Assembly: GCA_900107185.1 (NCBI GenBank)
Contig: FNPA01000011.1
Coordinates: 1-64,000 of the forward strand
From: Ruminococcaceae bacterium YAD3003
Lineage (GTDB): Bacteria; Bacillota; Clostridia; Saccharofermentanales; Saccharofermentanaceae
Direction of reading: 5' to 3'
DNA length: 64,000 nucleotides
Shown here: in pieces, positions 1 through 8,979 of the stretch
Position numbering within the stretch: position 1 is the first letter of the stretch
How the letters are laid out: every line of letters begins with the position of its first letter
The notes under the pieces: generated by a model
Told to the model about the DNA's origin: nothing
The model's input: the letters and a program-made list of their open reading frames with translations, nothing else
Databases searched by the model: none
Made by a program: the position numbers and the translations under genes

Positions 1-24
1 TTTATTCCACCTAAATCCAAGCAA

Positions 25-58
25 AATCCGCGCGCACGCTCGGATTTTCGCGCGGATT
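25..58. repeat. GC-rich inverted repeat at left edge
   Basis: Two perfect 10-bp arms, AATCCGCGCG at 25-34 and CGCGCGGATT at 49-58, flank a 14-nt loop. It could be the terminator of a gene left of the window, but no clear T-tract follows on either strand. The role is not established. Confidence 0.45.
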
Positions 59-107
59 CTGCACCACCACAAGCACCACCACCACAAGCACCACCACCCA
101 ACAAACA
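59..107. repeat. CACCAC/CACAA low-complexity tract
   Basis: An imperfect tandem repeat built of CACCACCAC units separated by AAG. On the minus strand it reads as runs of GGTGGTGG, so it could form a two-layer G-quadruplex downstream of the aldolase gene. The long minus-strand reading frame through it (runs of Val and Leu) is an artefact of composition. Confidence 0.6.
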
Positions 108-114
108 ACACACA

Positions 115-143
115 AAAAGGCTGCCTCACACGAGACAGCCTTT
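115..143 (-). terminator. Intrinsic terminator of the aldolase gene
   Basis: Read on the minus strand, AAAGGCTGTCTC and GAGGCAGCCTTT form a strong stem with a 4-nt loop, followed by TTTTTGTGTG. It lies 28 bp after the aldolase stop codon. Confidence 0.85.
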
Positions 144-170
144 ATAGGTTTTAAGTTAACTGACTTAAGA

Positions 171-1139
171 TCAAGCCTTACCGTCTGAACCGAGAACGTA
201 CTTAATCTTGTGAGCAACCATGTCCTTAACAGCCTGACGAGCGGGCTTAAGGTACTGACGGGGATCAAAGTGATCAGGGTGCTCAGCGAAGTACTTACGG
301 ATGTTACCTGTCATTGCAAGACGGATATCAGAGTCGATGTTGATCTTGCAAACAGCGAGTGTAGCTGCCTTACGGAGCTGCTCCTCAGGGATACCAACTG
401 CGTCAGGCATGTTTCCGCCGTATTCATTAACCATCTTAACGAATTCCTGAGGTACGGAAGAAGAACCGTGAAGAACGATCGGGAAACCAGGGAGTCTCTT
501 GATGCACTCTTCGAGAACGTCGAAACGGAGCGGCGGAGGTACGAGAATGCCGTCAGCATTTCTTGTGCACTGAGCTGCTGTGAACTTGTAAGCGCCGTGT
601 GATGTACCGATAGCGATAGCGAGTGAGTCGCATCCTGTTCTGGAAACGAATTCCTCAACCTCTTCAGGTCTTGTGTAGCTCTCGTGACCAGCCTCAACAA
701 CAACTTCATCCTCGATACCAGCGAGTGTACCGAGCTCAGCCTCTACAACTACGCCGTGATCGTGAGCATACTCAACAACCTGCTTTGTGAGTGCGATGTT
801 GTCCTCGAAAGACTTTGAAGAAGCGTCGATCATGACAGATGTGAAACCACCGTCGATGCATGACTTACAAAGCTCGAAAGTATCACCGTGGTCAAGGTGA
901 AGAGCGATCGGGATCTCAGGATTCTCAATAACTGCAGCCTCAACGAGCTTTACAAGGTATGTGTGGTTAGCATAAGCTCTTGCGCCCTTTGAAACCTGAA
1001 GAATAACAGGGCTCTTGAGCTCACCTGCTGCTTCTGTGATTCCCTGAACGATTTCCATGTTGTTTACGTTGAAAGCACCAACAGCATAACCGCCGTCATA
1101 AGCCTTCTTAAACATCTCAGTCGTTGTTACTAAAGACAT
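171..1139 (-). CDS. fba: Class II fructose-bisphosphate aldolase
   Basis: Zn-dependent glycolytic/gluconeogenic enzyme that cleaves fructose 1,6-bisphosphate to dihydroxyacetone phosphate and glyceraldehyde 3-phosphate. The 322-residue protein has the family hallmarks: the zinc-ligand region ALHLDHGDTFELC, the second metal histidine in IGTSHGAYKF and the phosphate-binding VLHGSSSVP segment. Length fits the class IIB family. The start is preceded on the minus strand by AGGAGG at a normal distance (near 1150). It stands alone, with its own terminator, and diverges from the next gene. A tagatose-bisphosphate aldolase is a possible alternative, but the overall sequence fits FBA better. Confidence 0.93.
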   Translation of the reverse strand: MSLVTTTEMFKKAYDGGYAVGAFNVNNMEIVQGITEAAGELKSPVILQVSKGARAYANHTYLVKLVEAAVIENPEIPIALHLDHGDTFELCKSCIDGGFTSVMIDASSKSFEDNIALTKQVVEYAHDHGVVVEAELGTLAGIEDEVVVEAGHESYTRPEEVEEFVSRTGCDSLAIAIGTSHGAYKFTAAQCTRNADGILVPPPLRFDVLEECIKRLPGFPIVLHGSSSVPQEFVKMVNEYGGNMPDAVGIPEEQLRKAATLAVCKINIDSDIRLAMTGNIRKYFAEHPDHFDPRQYLKPARQAVKDMVAHKIKYVLGSDGKA

Positions 1140-1418
1140 ATATATATCCTCCTGATATTTTTATTGACGCTATAATCTTACAATCTTTTCGGCAAAACTC
1201 AACCGCTAAATATAGGAAAGAATGGGTAAATATCGCGGATATTATCCATATAAAGGACAATGTCGGGCCAAATGATTTTCGTAAGGGGCGAAAATCAGTT
1301 AATTACGGCTAATTCTTAAAAGAAAAATGCATATCCTATTTATTGACTTGGGATATCAGACCAAGTAAACTTTTCGGGTCATTACAAATTTGACAGTTGC
1401 TTTATGGAGGATATTCAA

Positions 1419-2069
1419 ATGGAAAACCAGACTGAAGAGAACAATAAGTTACGCATTGTCCCTTATAAGAACGGCAAAAAGAAGATCACTTTTTACGACA
1501 CTTATTTCGATATTGATGGAAAAACCATCATTAAGTACGATGACATTGCGGTCGTTCAGTCTGATGCGATGGACCACTCATTCATGTATTACATCGTCTT
1601 TGGTAAGGACTTTACATACAACTTCAAATTCACAACTTACGACGGAACAAAGCACAAGTTCCACCGTTATGGCCTCTCTATTTACGGCATGGGCCTCTAT
1701 AAGCGCATCAAGTCAGAATTCGAGGCAGTTGCCACACCTATGTACAACATCGTATTCGGCAAAGTAGGTAACCGCCTGATCGACAGGATCGCAAACGGCG
1801 CAACAGCAAACATCTGCGGCCTCCAGATCAGCAAAGACAAGATCGTTTACGAGAAGAGAAAGAATACGATTACGATCGACAGAAGCAATTTCGAGCGTGT
1901 AGTTACAAGATCCGGCATGAGCAGCATGGTCCAGATCTATGTAAGAGGCGAGAAGAAACCGGTGTTCAGCTGTTCATTAAATGCTGACAACGCGAGACTC
2001 ATTGCTCCGATCGTTAACTGCTTCTTCGAATATAACCCGGCGCAGAATCAACAGGCACCTAACGCATAA
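1419..2069 (+). CDS. Hypothetical soluble protein, possible PH-like fold
   Basis: A 216-residue protein that I do not recognise. It has no signal peptide or membrane segment and alternates short hydrophobic beta-type stretches (ITFYDTYFDI, YYIVFGKDFTYNFKF) with charged turns, suggesting two bacterial PH-like beta domains; that is inference only. I place the start at 1419 because a perfect GGAGG (1406-1410) sits 8 nt upstream. The earlier ATG at 1404 overlaps that ribosome-binding site and would have none of its own. It is a single-gene unit with its own terminator. Confidence 0.7.
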   Translation: MENQTEENNKLRIVPYKNGKKKITFYDTYFDIDGKTIIKYDDIAVVQSDAMDHSFMYYIVFGKDFTYNFKFTTYDGTKHKFHRYGLSIYGMGLYKRIKSEFEAVATPMYNIVFGKVGNRLIDRIANGATANICGLQISKDKIVYEKRKNTITIDRSNFERVVTRSGMSSMVQIYVRGEKKPVFSCSLNADNARLIAPIVNCFFEYNPAQNQQAPNA

Positions 2070-2074
2070 ATAAT

Positions 2075-2108
2075 AAACGGCCAAGTCATTATGATTTGGC
2101 CGTTTTTG
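2075..2108 (+). terminator. Intrinsic terminator
   Basis: AAACGGCCAA and TTGGCCGTTT form a 10-bp stem with an 11-nt loop, followed by TTTGTTTT, directly after the gene ending at 2069. Confidence 0.85.
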
Positions 2109-2130
2109 TTTTCGTAAGTTTTTCAGATGA

Positions 2131-2775
2131 TCACTTGGGCAGATAGTAATCTTCCTCGTGCTTCTTTTGGTAATTCTCTTTTCTGATCCTGAAAATTGAG
2201 TATGCCAATGCGAGAACGGGAACCAAAGTTACGATTCCGACCAGGATAATGTTCTTTGCGCGCGAACCGGTGCAATCCAGCAGCTCGTAACGGATAGTCC
2301 AGCCTTCTTCTTCGGTCGTCTCCATATATGCGAGTGCCTCGTCATAGTATTTGCGCGCTTCGGTGGGCTGTGATGTTACCATGCCGACAAACGTTCTGGG
2401 CGCCATCTCGATCATCTTGGTCTTGTCATCGCAATAATCCCATGTCGCCTCGGTCAGGGCATCCAGATATTCCCTGTCGGCCTTTTTGGATACTGACAAC
2501 GGCATGATCGAGCCGTCAGCCATCCAGATCAGGTAGTAATAGTCATGCTTTGTCTCGATGAAATCTGTTGTCTCTGTCTCTTCAGCGTAACAGCCAAGGC
2601 ATGCGATTACTTCATAAGATACCCATTTTTCCGCATATTCATAGCGGTTCAGCGCAGCTTCTTCGTATGTGGCTACAACTCCTTTGAACAGGGAATCTCT
2701 CATAAAAACGATCAGCATTATCGGAATCACAAACGTGATACAAGAGACGATCAACAGTCTTTTTCCACTTGTCAT
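2131..2775 (-). CDS. Hypothetical two-TM membrane protein
   Basis: About 214 residues with an N-terminal membrane segment (LLIVSCITFVIPIMLIVFM), a roughly 150-residue extracytoplasmic region, a second membrane segment near the C terminus (IILVGIVTLVPVLALAYSIF) and a short charged tail. The outside part contains TETTDFIETKHDYYYLIWMADGS, broken here only by quoting, and resembles sensor or anchored proteins, but no family is recognised. I use the ATG at 2775 because GGGGG lies about 9 nt upstream; the ATG further upstream lacks a ribosome-binding site. It faces the aldolase-side gene and has no operon partner. Confidence 0.6.
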   Translation of the reverse strand: MTSGKRLLIVSCITFVIPIMLIVFMRDSLFKGVVATYEEAALNRYEYAEKWVSYEVIACLGCYAEETETTDFIETKHDYYYLIWMADGSIMPLSVSKKADREYLDALTEATWDYCDDKTKMIEMAPRTFVGMVTSQPTEARKYYDEALAYMETTEEEGWTIRYELLDCTGSRAKNIILVGIVTLVPVLALAYSIFRIRKENYQKKHEEDYYLPK

Positions 2776-2961
2776 ATATGGTTTCCCCCAGAAAATAACT
2801 GCCCGATATTGTAACATATCGAAAACTCTGCGTGACCCGGCACAAATTCACATTGTCAAAATTTACTTATTTTTCTATTGGAATAGCTGTTCCCATAATT
2901 TATACTTATTAAGTCACAGATTTTTCCCAAATTCTAATTAACACAAAAGGGGTGTCGGATT

Positions 2962-4731
2962 ATGAAAAAGAAAGTTTTGTCAGCTTTGGTATCTTCCGCG
3001 CTGATCATGACCGCTTTGCCGGGCGTTCCCGTTCTCGCTGATCCGGGCGAGCCGGAGGAAACACAGCACACTGTGATCTTTGTAACAGACGGTCATTATG
3101 AAGTTGCAGGTGCAACACAGTTTTCAGGCGAAGGCAATAACGATTATTATGTAATGGTCGATGATGGTGATACTGTAGATAAACCTACATCACCTGCAAT
3201 AGAGGTATTCTCTTCCAAAGATCCGCGTCTCGGATTCTGGGCATGGTCATACTTACCGGGAGAGGCTTTGTATGATTACAATCAATTACAAAGCAACATA
3301 TACGACTTTGACACTGCCGTTACAGACGATGTTACACTGTATGCTCTCTCAAGCGGTAATTTTGACTTGTGGTGTTATGATCTCAATAAAGATGAGAAAA
3401 GTTCTGAGTGCGGAACATTCAGTTATAACGTAATAGTAAATAATGGTGTTGAGAATTTACCTGATGGAGCCTATGGCGCGAGTCCTGTTACTCTCCTTGA
3501 TACTAAAGTTGTATTAACAGCTACTCCTGCTGACGGATACAGCTTTGTCGGCTGGTCCACATCTGATTCCACAGATGATATAGTCAGCACTCACAATGAG
3601 TATAAATTCACATATACCGAACATGTAGAATACTATGCCCTGTTCGAGAAAGTTCACGACGTTGAACTCACTATCTACTTCGGTACTGCAGAAGAGGATT
3701 ATAAAGACTCACTCAAAATTACAGTTCCTTCTAATACTACAATCGAAGAAATTGAAGGTCGTGAAGATTTTACAAACAAACTTCAGAGTCACAAGACTAC
3801 AACTGATGGTGCTATTACTTACTTCACTTTAACAAAACCCATCTCCGAATATAAAACTACTATGGATCTTCCGGTGTCTGATTATTACCTTCACTCAGAT
3901 ACAGTCAATAAAGATTGCGAGATTTATGTTTCCGTTCTCATTCCGGTTAACTCAATCGAATTAACAATCACACCTCCGACTATAGGTGACCCGATAGATA
4001 CTCCTCTCGAGATGGAATTTACCAAGGATTCTCACAGTGTTTTCAGAGGAATTAATTTCGGCTATGGTGATTTGTCCGATGAAGAATTCCTGGATACAGA
4101 TTACGATGTATGGTTTGAGATCGATCCTGCAGCCGGTTACTTCTATTCAGATAAAGTAACCAAAGATACTTTCACAATCAACGGTGCAAAAGAACTCAAC
4201 AATTTTGAAGCAAAAGAAACATATGCTATGGTTTATGCAACGGTTACCGCAGCTACGAAAACCGTTGAGGAACCGGTCATTTCCGACATTAAGTGTGTAG
4301 AAGGCGCAAACATGGCGATTGCACCCGCCACAGTTTCTGCTGTTGAGTTCAGATTTAAATCGGAGACTGATGATTCAGAGACATTCGATCTCTTCGACGG
4401 AATCATAGTAGACAAAGCACCCGTACCTGAAATCTCCCCCGACACCGGAGCAGTTAACTGGACTGCCAGAAGGGGAAGCGTAATTATCACTCTGTCTGCT
4501 GATTTCCTTAAGACGCTCTCTGAAGGCACACATACACTTACTGTTGTCTTCAAAAACGGAACTGTTTCTTCCACCACTTTCACTATTGTAGCAAGTGCCG
4601 CAACCAGCGTTCCTTCCACAGGCGAGAGCATGAGCTCATCAACTGTTCTGGGAATGTCACTTATCAGTGCCGCACTCCTCGGCGCAGGCGCATTGATCGT
4701 TTGCAAAAAGAAGAAGGGCGAGGAAGTTTAA
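2962..4731 (+). CDS. Secreted, sortase-type cell-wall surface protein
   Basis: 589 residues with a Sec signal peptide (Lys-rich start, hydrophobic core, likely cleavage after VLA near residue 26). An extracellular region follows that includes a bacterial-repeat/InlB-B-like segment (PADGYSFVGWSTSDS). The cell-wall sorting signal at the C terminus consists of VPSTG at about 550-554, a hydrophobic stretch and KKKK. This identifies a sortase substrate displayed on the wall; the ligand is unknown. AAAGGGGTG lies upstream of the start. The window encodes one sortase (37395-38117), which could act on it, though the genes are unlinked. Runs of Asp/Glu/Thr are typical of adhesins. Confidence 0.82.
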   Translation: MKKKVLSALVSSALIMTALPGVPVLADPGEPEETQHTVIFVTDGHYEVAGATQFSGEGNNDYYVMVDDGDTVDKPTSPAIEVFSSKDPRLGFWAWSYLPGEALYDYNQLQSNIYDFDTAVTDDVTLYALSSGNFDLWCYDLNKDEKSSECGTFSYNVIVNNGVENLPDGAYGASPVTLLDTKVVLTATPADGYSFVGWSTSDSTDDIVSTHNEYKFTYTEHVEYYALFEKVHDVELTIYFGTAEEDYKDSLKITVPSNTTIEEIEGREDFTNKLQSHKTTTDGAITYFTLTKPISEYKTTMDLPVSDYYLHSDTVNKDCEIYVSVLIPVNSIELTITPPTIGDPIDTPLEMEFTKDSHSVFRGINFGYGDLSDEEFLDTDYDVWFEIDPAAGYFYSDKVTKDTFTINGAKELNNFEAKETYAMVYATVTAATKTVEEPVISDIKCVEGANMAIAPATVSAVEFRFKSETDDSETFDLFDGIIVDKAPVPEISPDTGAVNWTARRGSVIITLSADFLKTLSEGTHTLTVVFKNGTVSSTTFTIVASAATSVPSTGESMSSSTVLGMSLISAALLGAGALIVCKKKKGEEV

Positions 4732-4753
4732 TCTTCTGATCAATTCAAAATCA

Positions 4754-4781
4754 AAGGGCTGTCTCACGTGAGGCAGCCCTT
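4754..4781. terminator. Shared terminator between convergent genes
   Basis: AAGGGCTG and CAGCCCTT close a near-perfect palindrome around CTCACGTGAG. It lies between the surface-protein gene and the convergent histidine kinase gene and can serve both. The stem resembles that of the aldolase terminator (GGCTG-YCTC ... GAG-CAGCC). Confidence 0.7.
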
Positions 4782-4787
4782 ATCAGT

Positions 4788-6449
4788 TTATTTCTTTGTG
4801 ATCCTGGCTTCGAAGATTCCATCTTCTATTTTCGTCCTGAGCTTCATCTTATGCTGTTCAATTATCCTTCCGGCGATCACCAACCCGGTACCCGGAGTGA
4901 AATTATCTTTCGATGTTTTATTCGTAATCACGATGTCTCTGCCGATCTTAACCCCGATCTTCGAATCAGCGGATTTATATTTACCGGCATTATCTAACAG
5001 ACAGTAGACAGCCTGGCCTAAATATTCTTTATCCATTGGAATTTCTTTGTCACCTGAGATATCGATTGCGATACCTGATTTAGATGCCGCCTGCTCGAAA
5101 ACATCTCTCACCGACGCCTTCCTCAGCGTCAGATTATTCTTCTCAGCAGTCTTTAAGATCGCTTCGATCGAACCATTCATCTCTGCAGTTTTAGAGAGGA
5201 TGGACTCAGCATAACGGTTCTTATCTTCTTCATTAGTTACATCCTTGAGATTCTCGGCAAACCCGCCCAAAACCTGCAAAGGGGTCTTGAGATTGTGAGC
5301 CAGTGAATCGATAAGATTGTTTTTGAAGAGATTGTTCTCATAAGCTGTCTTATAGTGTCTGTATGGCTTGATGGCAAAAAGGCAGGGAACGCCAACGCAC
5401 AGGAGCACCATAACCAATGCTAAAACAATATAGCAAGACTTATAGTATTCAGATGCGGGAATCGTATTACATACATACTCAACCAGGTATCTGTTGCCAT
5501 TGATCTCAATTATCTTTATAAGACCTAAAACATTCCGGTCCCCGGCCGTATATGTAGTCATGTAGTAGTTATTATTATCTGAAAAGGATATTACTCTTGA
5601 GTTGCCGGTCTCAGGGCTTAAGTCTGACATGTCCTTTGCCAGGAAGAGATCTCCTTCGGATTCGAAGAAATCATCCGGACGGTTGTAGTAACCCATTATC
5701 TCGGGAGCGCCATAAATGTCTGTCATGTTTTCATATCCGCGCACATAGAGATCAGCCTTGGATGCATCGGTAAAATCCCACTTTTTGCCGAATAGTTTTG
5801 GTTTATTCATCAGGTAATCGAACCCGCCTGCTTTGCCAATATGCATGTCTGTGCCATCGATATAATAGCTGTCGATATAGTAGATCGGCATCGAGGATAA
5901 TCCTGCATACTCTGTCATCAGACAGAATGTATCGCGGCGGTCATAGAAGCCGTCTGATAAAACCATACAGTTATAAGAATTAAAGATTGAAGTATTCCTG
6001 TCTTTTACTATTTCATAGATTTCATCACTTTTTTTATGTTCTATATTCAGTTCGAATCCGTTTCCCATTACGGAATGGTACGGCTCCTGAGACAGCTTCT
6101 CTTCGTTATTCGTGATGTATATCCAGTTATGTATATCAAGCCTTACCGGAACTATATCGTAATCGGTCTCATAGATTACATAAAAACTGCCGTCATCTTC
6201 GATCCTGGCGAGCCTTGTATAATCCATGCCGTAGAAATTGAGATACATACCCGAGAAAGCTTCCTCAGTATTGCCTTCATCGTAGCTCGTTAAGACCCTC
6301 TCACAGATATCACTGTAATTTTGAAAGCCTGAATAAAGCGCGTTCTCATACAGGTTGCCCGTGCGGATTACCGTAAAACCGTAAACCATTACTCCTATCA
6401 GAACTCCGGCAGCAACTCCCGGAAACGCAAATTCAATGTACTTTTTCAT
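4788..6449 (-). CDS. Sensor histidine kinase with large extracellular domain
   Basis: 553 residues: TM1 at about 8-28, an extracytoplasmic sensor region of about 310 residues rich in Tyr/Asp, TM2 at about 338-360, then a cytoplasmic kinase. The phospho-acceptor is His385 in the motif AHNLKTPLQ. The ATPase part retains an N-box (LLDNAGKY) and a G2-like PGTGLVIAG loop, but the usual DxGxG loop is replaced by ITNKTSKD, and the catalytic domain is short. It follows the response regulator gene with a 15-bp gap, so the two form an operon and a cognate pair. The signal is unknown. The sensor region has no family I recognise. Confidence 0.85.
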   Translation of the reverse strand: MKKYIEFAFPGVAAGVLIGVMVYGFTVIRTGNLYENALYSGFQNYSDICERVLTSYDEGNTEEAFSGMYLNFYGMDYTRLARIEDDGSFYVIYETDYDIVPVRLDIHNWIYITNNEEKLSQEPYHSVMGNGFELNIEHKKSDEIYEIVKDRNTSIFNSYNCMVLSDGFYDRRDTFCLMTEYAGLSSMPIYYIDSYYIDGTDMHIGKAGGFDYLMNKPKLFGKKWDFTDASKADLYVRGYENMTDIYGAPEIMGYYNRPDDFFESEGDLFLAKDMSDLSPETGNSRVISFSDNNNYYMTTYTAGDRNVLGLIKIIEINGNRYLVEYVCNTIPASEYYKSCYIVLALVMVLLCVGVPCLFAIKPYRHYKTAYENNLFKNNLIDSLAHNLKTPLQVLGGFAENLKDVTNEEDKNRYAESILSKTAEMNGSIEAILKTAEKNNLTLRKASVRDVFEQAASKSGIAIDISGDKEIPMDKEYLGQAVYCLLDNAGKYKSADSKIGVKIGRDIVITNKTSKDNFTPGTGLVIAGRIIEQHKMKLRTKIEDGIFEARITKK

Positions 6450-6464
6450 AATGCAGATACCCCC

Positions 6465-7133
6465 TTAATCGAACCGGTATCCGACTCCGATAAGAGTCTT
6501 GATACGCGATCCTTCTTTACGAAGTTTTTTCCGGAGGTTCTTAACACGGTTGTCTATTACTCTCTCAGTTATGTACATGTCGTCTCCCCAAGCCACGGCG
6601 AGCAACAGCTTTCTGGTAATGGCAACGCCCGGGTGTTCCATCATGTACTTGAGGATCTGATATTCCTTGGGCGGCAGATCGACAATTTCTCCTGCTACAG
6701 TTACTTCAAACTTAACGGGATCTATTGTGATCCGTCCGCTCTCGAGGATCTTATGCGGGATGATATCAGTATTTGAACGTCCGAGAATTGCAATCAGTTT
6801 GCTGTATAAGACCGCGAGCGAAAAGGGTTTCACGATATAGTCGTCGGCGCCTAATTCATAGCCGTACAACACATCTTCTTCTCTTACCTTACCGGTCAGG
6901 AAAACGACCGGAATATCCGATCTCCTCCTGATGATCTTACAAAGCTCAAAACCATCAAGGCCGGGCATCATGACGTCCAGAAGGATAAGATCATACTGTT
7001 CATTCAGAATCTTGCTTAATCCTCTCTCCCCATCCTCTGCAAAATCCAAAATGATCTTATCCCGTCTGCCAAAATAATCGCCAATGACCTCTCTGATCTG
7101 ACTGTCATCTTCGACGAGCAAAACTCTGTACAT
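6465..7133 (-). CDS. OmpR/PhoB-family response regulator
   Basis: 222 residues. The N-terminal receiver domain has the acidic pocket (LLVEDD), the phospho-acceptor Asp in LILLDVMMPGLDG and the conserved Lys in DDYIVKPFS. The C-terminal winged-helix DNA-binding domain ends in VGYRFD, typical of the OmpR family. It is transcribed upstream of and with the histidine kinase gene. Regulated promoters cannot be deduced; the divergent metal-transport operon shares the upstream region and is one candidate. Confidence 0.93.
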   Translation of the reverse strand: MYRVLLVEDDSQIREVIGDYFGRRDKIILDFAEDGERGLSKILNEQYDLILLDVMMPGLDGFELCKIIRRRSDIPVVFLTGKVREEDVLYGYELGADDYIVKPFSLAVLYSKLIAILGRSNTDIIPHKILESGRITIDPVKFEVTVAGEIVDLPPKEYQILKYMMEHPGVAITRKLLLAVAWGDDMYITERVIDNRVKNLRKKLRKEGSRIKTLIGVGYRFD

Positions 7134-7253
7134 GAATCTCCTCCGTTAAGAGTGATACTACATGTTCAGTGTATCGTTAGTGTATCGATTTACCAAATTT
7201 GAGTGTTTTCGGGAATGAAGCAGCCCGCTGACAAATCGGAGTTTTGTCGAAAT

Positions 7254-7299
7254 TGATAATCAGTTTCATATTGACACTTATCACCGGCACTCCTATAAT
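7254..7299 (+). promoter_or_regulatory. Sigma-A promoter with candidate metalloregulator half-sites
   Basis: TTGACA (7271-7276) and TATAAT (7294-7299) are both consensus and separated by exactly 17 bp. Inverted half-sites TGATAA (7254-7259) and TTATCA (7278-7283) bracket the -35, as expected for an operator of a Fur/Zur-type or other repressor. The match to a known Zur or Fur box is not exact, so the regulator is inferred. Confidence 0.7.
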
Positions 7300-7342
7300 A
7301 GCCTTCCGTAACCTGTTTATTTAATAAAATAGAGGACTGTAG

Positions 7343-8053
7343 ATGGACCAGCTGGTTTGCAAAAATCTTAAACTCGGATATGAGAATATCACCCTGACAG
7401 AAGACTTGAGTTTTGTCGTCGAGAAGGGCGATTATCTTTGCATTGTCGGCGAGAACGGCGCGGGTAAGTCTACGCTCATGCGCACTATCTTAAGACTCCA
7501 AAAGCCCCTTTCAGGTACTATCGAATATAACGACGACCTGACCGCATCGAAGATCGGTTATCTTCCGCAGCAGACTGTCGTCCAGAAGGACTTCCCTGCT
7601 TCGGTTTACGAGGTCGTTTTATCAGGATGCCAGAATACTCTGGGATTCGGCCTCTTCTATTCAAAGGCAGCTCACAAGAGAGCCTCCGACAACATGGAGC
7701 GTTTGGGAATCAGCGACCTCGCAAAGTGGTGCTACCGTGACCTGTCGGGCGGACAGCAGCAGCGCGTACTCCTCGCCAGAGCCCTCTGCGCCACAGAAAA
7801 AATGCTCCTTTTGGACGAGCCCGTATCAGGCCTCGATCCGAAGGTCACCTCCGAGATGTACCAGCTCATCGAAAAGCTCAACGACGAAGGCATCACCGTC
7901 ATCATGATCTCTCACGACATCGCATGCTCTGTTAAATATGCAAAGCACGTTCTGCATATCGGAAATGAATTCTTCTTCGGAACAGTAGAAGATTACAGAC
8001 ATTCTTCTGCCGGAAAGAAATATCTTGAGGAGGGACATCATCACCATGGTTGA
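7343..8053 (+). CDS. Metal ABC transporter ATP-binding protein (ZnuC-like)
   Basis: 236-residue cytoplasmic ATPase. Visible motifs are Walker A GENGAGKST, the Q-loop region GYLPQQ, signature LSGGQQQR and Walker B MLLLDEP followed by the His switch (ISHDI). The protein ends in EEGHHHHG, a four-histidine tail that could bind Zn2+ or Mn2+. GAGGA precedes the start. Its last 8 bases overlap the permease start, so the two are translationally coupled. By family this energises import of zinc or manganese. No solute-binding protein gene is present in the window. Confidence 0.87.
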   Translation: MDQLVCKNLKLGYENITLTEDLSFVVEKGDYLCIVGENGAGKSTLMRTILRLQKPLSGTIEYNDDLTASKIGYLPQQTVVQKDFPASVYEVVLSGCQNTLGFGLFYSKAAHKRASDNMERLGISDLAKWCYRDLSGGQQQRVLLARALCATEKMLLLDEPVSGLDPKVTSEMYQLIEKLNDEGITVIMISHDIACSVKYAKHVLHIGNEFFFGTVEDYRHSSAGKKYLEEGHHHHG

Positions 8054-8879
8054 TATATTCCTCGAGAGCCTTACTTATCCTTTCGTAAGATATGCCCTGA
8101 TCGTAGGCGTTCTTATCGCACTGTGCTCAGCTCTGCTCGGTGTAATTCTCGTATTGAAGAGATTCTCATATATCGGCGACGGCTTATCACACGTAGCATT
8201 CGGTGCCATGGCAGTCGCAGCAGTCGTTGGTCTTACTGACCAGATGCTCCTTACACTGCCTGTCACTATCGTATGCGCAATCTTACTTTTGTGGACAGGT
8301 CAAAACGCAAAGATAAAGGGCGATGCGGCAATTGCAATGATTTCTGTCGGCGCGCTCGCATTCGGTTATCTTCTTATGAGCATCTTCCCGACTTCATCTA
8401 ATGTTTCAGGCGATGTATGTTCTTCACTCTTCGGCTCAACAAAGATCCTCACGCTTACAAAGGGAGAGGTTTATCTGAGCATCATATTGTCAGTTGTGGT
8501 GGTTATCTTATTTATCGCACTCTATAACAAGTTTTTCGCTGTTACTTTCGATGAGAGTTTCGCAAAGGCTGTCGGCACGAAAACAAATCTTCTCAACTTC
8601 GTAATCGCAACGATCATCGCGGTAATTATTGTTCTTGCAATGAATCTCGTCGGATCTCTTCTCGTATCCGCACTCGTTATCTTCCCAGCACTGTCAGCGA
8701 TGAGAATATTTAAGAGCTTCAGATCAGTAACTGTCTGCTCTGCCGTAATCTCCGTCATATGCGCACTCTTGGGAATCGTCCTCTCGATCATGTTCGACAC
8801 ACCTGTCGGATCGACGATAGTCATAACAGACATCGCCGCTTTCCTCGTGTGCACGATCATCGGAAAGATCAAAGGCTGA
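8046..8879 (+). CDS. Metal ABC transporter permease (ZnuB/ABC-3 family)
   Basis: About 277 residues with eight or more hydrophobic segments and ABC-3 permease features (RFSYIGDGLSHVAFGAMAVA, LVGSLLVSALVIFPALSAM, each shown at most in part). It is the membrane partner of the preceding ATPase. I place the start at ATG 8046 with GAGGAGG 12-18 bp upstream, inside the ATPase 3' end. An in-frame extension to 8025 exists but has no better ribosome-binding site. The gene ends tail-to-tail next to the nudC region on the opposite strand. Confidence 0.87.
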   Translation: MVDIFLESLTYPFVRYALIVGVLIALCSALLGVILVLKRFSYIGDGLSHVAFGAMAVAAVVGLTDQMLLTLPVTIVCAILLLWTGQNAKIKGDAAIAMISVGALAFGYLLMSIFPTSSNVSGDVCSSLFGSTKILTLTKGEVYLSIILSVVVVILFIALYNKFFAVTFDESFAKAVGTKTNLLNFVIATIIAVIIVLAMNLVGSLLVSALVIFPALSAMRIFKSFRSVTVCSAVISVICALLGIVLSIMFDTPVGSTIVITDIAAFLVCTIIGKIKG

Positions 8880-8976
8880 TCAGATATCAGGATCCACGTA
8901 GGAACGTATCTTGTTATAGACCTCTTCTTCACCGTCAAGACCGTTCAGGATATATACATAGGAATCAAAATCGTAG
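8880..8976 (-). pseudogene. Out-of-frame coding-like tail downstream of nudC
   Basis: Immediately past the nudC stop codon the minus strand stays open in the +1 frame. It reads FKYYDFDSYVYILNGLDGEE..., continues EVYNKIRSYVDPDI and stops at 8880, abutting the permease stop. Codon use and composition look like real protein. It has no start codon of its own. The simplest reading is that nudC once ran about 30 residues further and that a one-base change near the AAAGAGGGAAAG run shifted the frame. A sequencing or assembly error, or programmed frameshifting, are alternatives. Confidence 0.5.
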
Positions 8977-8979
8977 TAC

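Noticed and set aside
11-268. Minus-strand open frame of Val/Leu runs
   Set aside because: It crosses the aldolase terminator and the CACCAC tract; composition alone explains it.
7254-7283. Canonical Zur or Fur box
   Set aside because: Half-sites are inverted and well placed, but spacing and bases do not fit either consensus, so I only list a candidate operator.
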